Below are positions 62,682-64,000 of a DNA stretch of 64,000 nucleotides, one piece after another. The DNA comes from UBA8231 sp036011085 (lineage in GTDB: Bacteria; Latescibacterota; UBA2968; UBA8231), in the NCBI GenBank assembly GCA_036011085.1, contig DASCMS010000073.1, forward strand, positions 1-64,000. Direction: 5' to 3'. Position 1 is the stretch's first letter, and each line of letters starts with the position of its first letter. Position numbers and translations under genes: made by a program. The notes beneath the pieces were generated by a model. It did no database searches, was not told the DNA's origin, and saw nothing but the letters and a program-made list of their open reading frames with translations.

Positions 62682-63772
62682 CAGCCTACATCCTGCGCCG
62701 CCTGCTGCTGATGGTCCCCACTCTGTTCGGCATCATGGTGCTCAACTTCATCATCGTCCAGTCCGCCCCCGGTGGTCCCGTGGAACAGGTTATCGCCCGC
62801 ATGCAGGGACATGACGGCGGTGCCGCCGACCGCGTCACTGGCGGAGGCGCCGGCGAGGTGATGGCCGCCGATCTGGGCGGCATGGAGGCCAACGCCCGCT
62901 ACCGCGGCGCTCGCGGTGTCGATCCGGAGCTCATCCGTGAGCTCGAGGCCCTGTATGGCTTCGACAAGCCAGCCCATGTCCGCTTCTTCGACATGATGGG
63001 GCGCTATCTCCGTTTCGACTTCGGTGAGAGCTTCTTCCGCGATCGGGACGTGGCCGACCTCGTCCTCGACAAGCTTCCCGTGTCGATCTCTCTGGGATTG
63101 TGGTCGACGCTGTTCATCTACTCCCTCTCCATCCCCCTGGGCATCCGCAAAGCCGTGCGGGACGGCTCACGTTTCGATGTCTGGACCTCCGGAGTGATCG
63201 TCGTCGGCAACGCTGTACCCGCCTTCCTGTTTGCCGTGCTCCTCGTCGTGCTCCTCGCCGGCGGTCACTACCTGCAGTGGTTCCCCCTGCGGGGCCTGAC
63301 GTCCGCCGACTTCGAGCAGATGTCGTGGGCTGCCCGCCTCGTGGACTATCTCTGGCACCTGTGTCTGCCGGTGCTGTCCCTCGTCATCGGCGGTTTCGCC
63401 GGCCTGACACTGCTGACGAAGAATTCCTTCCTCGACGAAATCGGCAAGCAGTACGTGATGACGGCTCGCGCCAAGGGTCTGACCGAGAATGGCGTTCTCT
63501 ACGGCCACGTCTTCCGTAATGCCATGCTCATCGTCATCGCCGGCTTCCCCGCCGCTTTCGTCCACATCCTGTTCACCGGGGCGTTGCTCACCGAGATCAT
63601 CTTCTCTCTCGACGGGCTGGGGCTTCTCGGCTACGAGTCGGCGGTCAACCGCGACTATCCCGTCGTCTTCGGCACGCTCTACTTCTTCACCTTTCTTGGT
63701 CTGGTCCTGCACCTGATCGGCGACCTGATGTACACCCTCGTCGATCGCCGCATCGACTTCGAGGGGCGGTGA
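62678..63772 (+). CDS. yejB: Microcin C/peptide ABC transporter permease YejB
   Basis: The 364-residue permease has the N-terminal helix YILRRLLLMVPTLFGIMVLN and the long periplasmic loop peculiar to YejB (about 30-110). LGLWSTLFIYSLSIPLGI and the EAA-type loop KNSFLDEIGKQYVMTARAKG L interact with the ATPase. LHLIGDLMYTLVDRRIDFEG closes the protein. Start ATG 62678 overlaps the upstream stop as ATGA. With YejA and YejE it forms an importer of short or microcin-like peptides; the ATPase should lie beyond the window. Confidence 0.92.
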   Translation: MTAYILRRLLLMVPTLFGIMVLNFIIVQSAPGGPVEQVIARMQGHDGGAADRVTGGGAGEVMAADLGGMEANARYRGARGVDPELIRELEALYGFDKPAHVRFFDMMGRYLRFDFGESFFRDRDVADLVLDKLPVSISLGLWSTLFIYSLSIPLGIRKAVRDGSRFDVWTSGVIVVGNAVPAFLFAVLLVVLLAGGHYLQWFPLRGLTSADFEQMSWAARLVDYLWHLCLPVLSLVIGGFAGLTLLTKNSFLDEIGKQYVMTARAKGLTENGVLYGHVFRNAMLIVIAGFPAAFVHILFTGALLTEIIFSLDGLGLLGYESAVNRDYPVVFGTLYFFTFLGLVLHLIGDLMYTLVDRRIDFEGR

Positions 63773-64000
63773 TGCGACTCTCCCGGCTCAACCGACGCCG
63801 CTTCGCCGTACTGCGCGCCAATCGTCGGGGCTGGTGGAGTCTCTGGCTCTTCGTCATCCTCATCGCCGGTACCCTGCCGGCGGAGTTCGTCGCCAACGAC
63901 CGGCCGCTGCTCATCGCCAGCGAGCGCGGTTGGTCTGTCCCCGTGCTGGCCACCTACTCCGAGACGGATTTCGGCGGCGAGTTCGAAACCGAGGCCGACT
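63772..64000 (+). CDS. yejE: Peptide ABC transporter permease YejE, partial
   Basis: The first 76 codons run off the window end. The start is ATG 63772, overlapping the yejB stop as TGATG. The N-terminus RLSRLNRRRFAVLRANRRGW is followed by WSLWLFVILIAGTLPAEFVA (first transmembrane helix) and NDRPLLIASERGWSVPVL, the pattern of YejE (OppC-type permeases with an added N-terminal region). Confidence 0.9.
   Translation, partial: MRLSRLNRRRFAVLRANRRGWWSLWLFVILIAGTLPAEFVANDRPLLIASERGWSVPVLATYSETDFGGEFETEAD

Noticed and set aside
1..64000. tRNA, rRNA, attachment sites or insertion sequences
   Set aside because: None seen on reading; no transposase, integrase or phage gene is present, though a covariance search was not possible.

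Overview
The window is a G+C-rich (about two thirds by eye), gene-dense piece of a bacterial chromosome. It has no rRNA, tRNA, CRISPR array, prophage or recognisable insertion sequence. A DUF3179 protein with a C-terminal NFPNPFNP-type sorting domain, a SWIB domain on a lysine-rich histone-like tail, an AlgE-like porin, and many small-molecule catabolic families (UxaA, Ldh2, RraA, PhyH, enolase superfamily, neutral-ceramidase-like, penicillin-acylase-like) suggest a heterotroph of the FCB or Latescibacterota-like type. That placement is inference from gene content only.

Layout. 0-4.3 kb (+): SWIB/histone-like protein, carA, a ceramidase-like hydrolase and a malate/lactate dehydrogenase, ending in two 75-nt hairpin repeats. 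4.5-8.5 kb (-): a duplicated UxaA-type dehydratase translationally coupled to aroC. 8.6-10.6 kb (+): an EF-hand secreted protein behind a leader terminator, then a receiver protein whose phosphoacceptor Asp is Asn. 10.4-17.8 kb (-): FapA-like protein, porin, a flavoprotein/polyferredoxin membrane fusion and DUF3179. 17.9-20.0 kb (+): ECF sigma coupled to cfa, convergent with a sterol-desaturase-like gene. 20.7-24.3 kb (-): DUF255/DsbD fusion and threonine aldolase. 24.4-27.3 kb (+): GGT, DNA methyltransferase and RraA, coupled by short overlaps. 27.4-35.4 kb (-): cysteine hydrolase, a GT-C membrane glycosyltransferase broken by an in-frame amber codon, several uncharacterised proteins and an amidohydrolase.

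35.4-40.3 kb (+) is the most intriguing part. A near-consensus sigma-54 promoter precedes a secreted, membrane-anchored ankyrin protein, a 34-residue membrane peptide and a 60-residue Fis-type HTH protein. Just downstream is a hybrid histidine kinase with three tandem sensor modules, split by a frameshift. 40.4-43.3 kb holds a Uma2 nuclease-like gene and a Tat-exported beta-helix protein with an attenuator-like leader. 43.3-47.9 kb carries haem genes (hemY, hemA, hemX/ccsA-like) around an outer-membrane protein. 47.9-60.1 kb is mixed catabolic and accessory genes. 60.1-64 kb starts a yejABE-type peptide ABC transporter whose binding protein is fused to a polytopic membrane domain.

A recurring theme is gene erosion. 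There are two places where convergent genes seem to have lost their 3' ends at one shared junction (near 10.59 kb and 41.43 kb), an amber-split glycosyltransferase, a frameshifted kinase, a 5'-truncated EEP nuclease, and a short C-terminal remnant of a second penicillin acylase. These may be real deletions and decay or, in part, assembly errors. Neighbouring genes often overlap by 1-4 nt (ATGA, GTGA, TTGA, TGATG), so translational coupling is probably common here.
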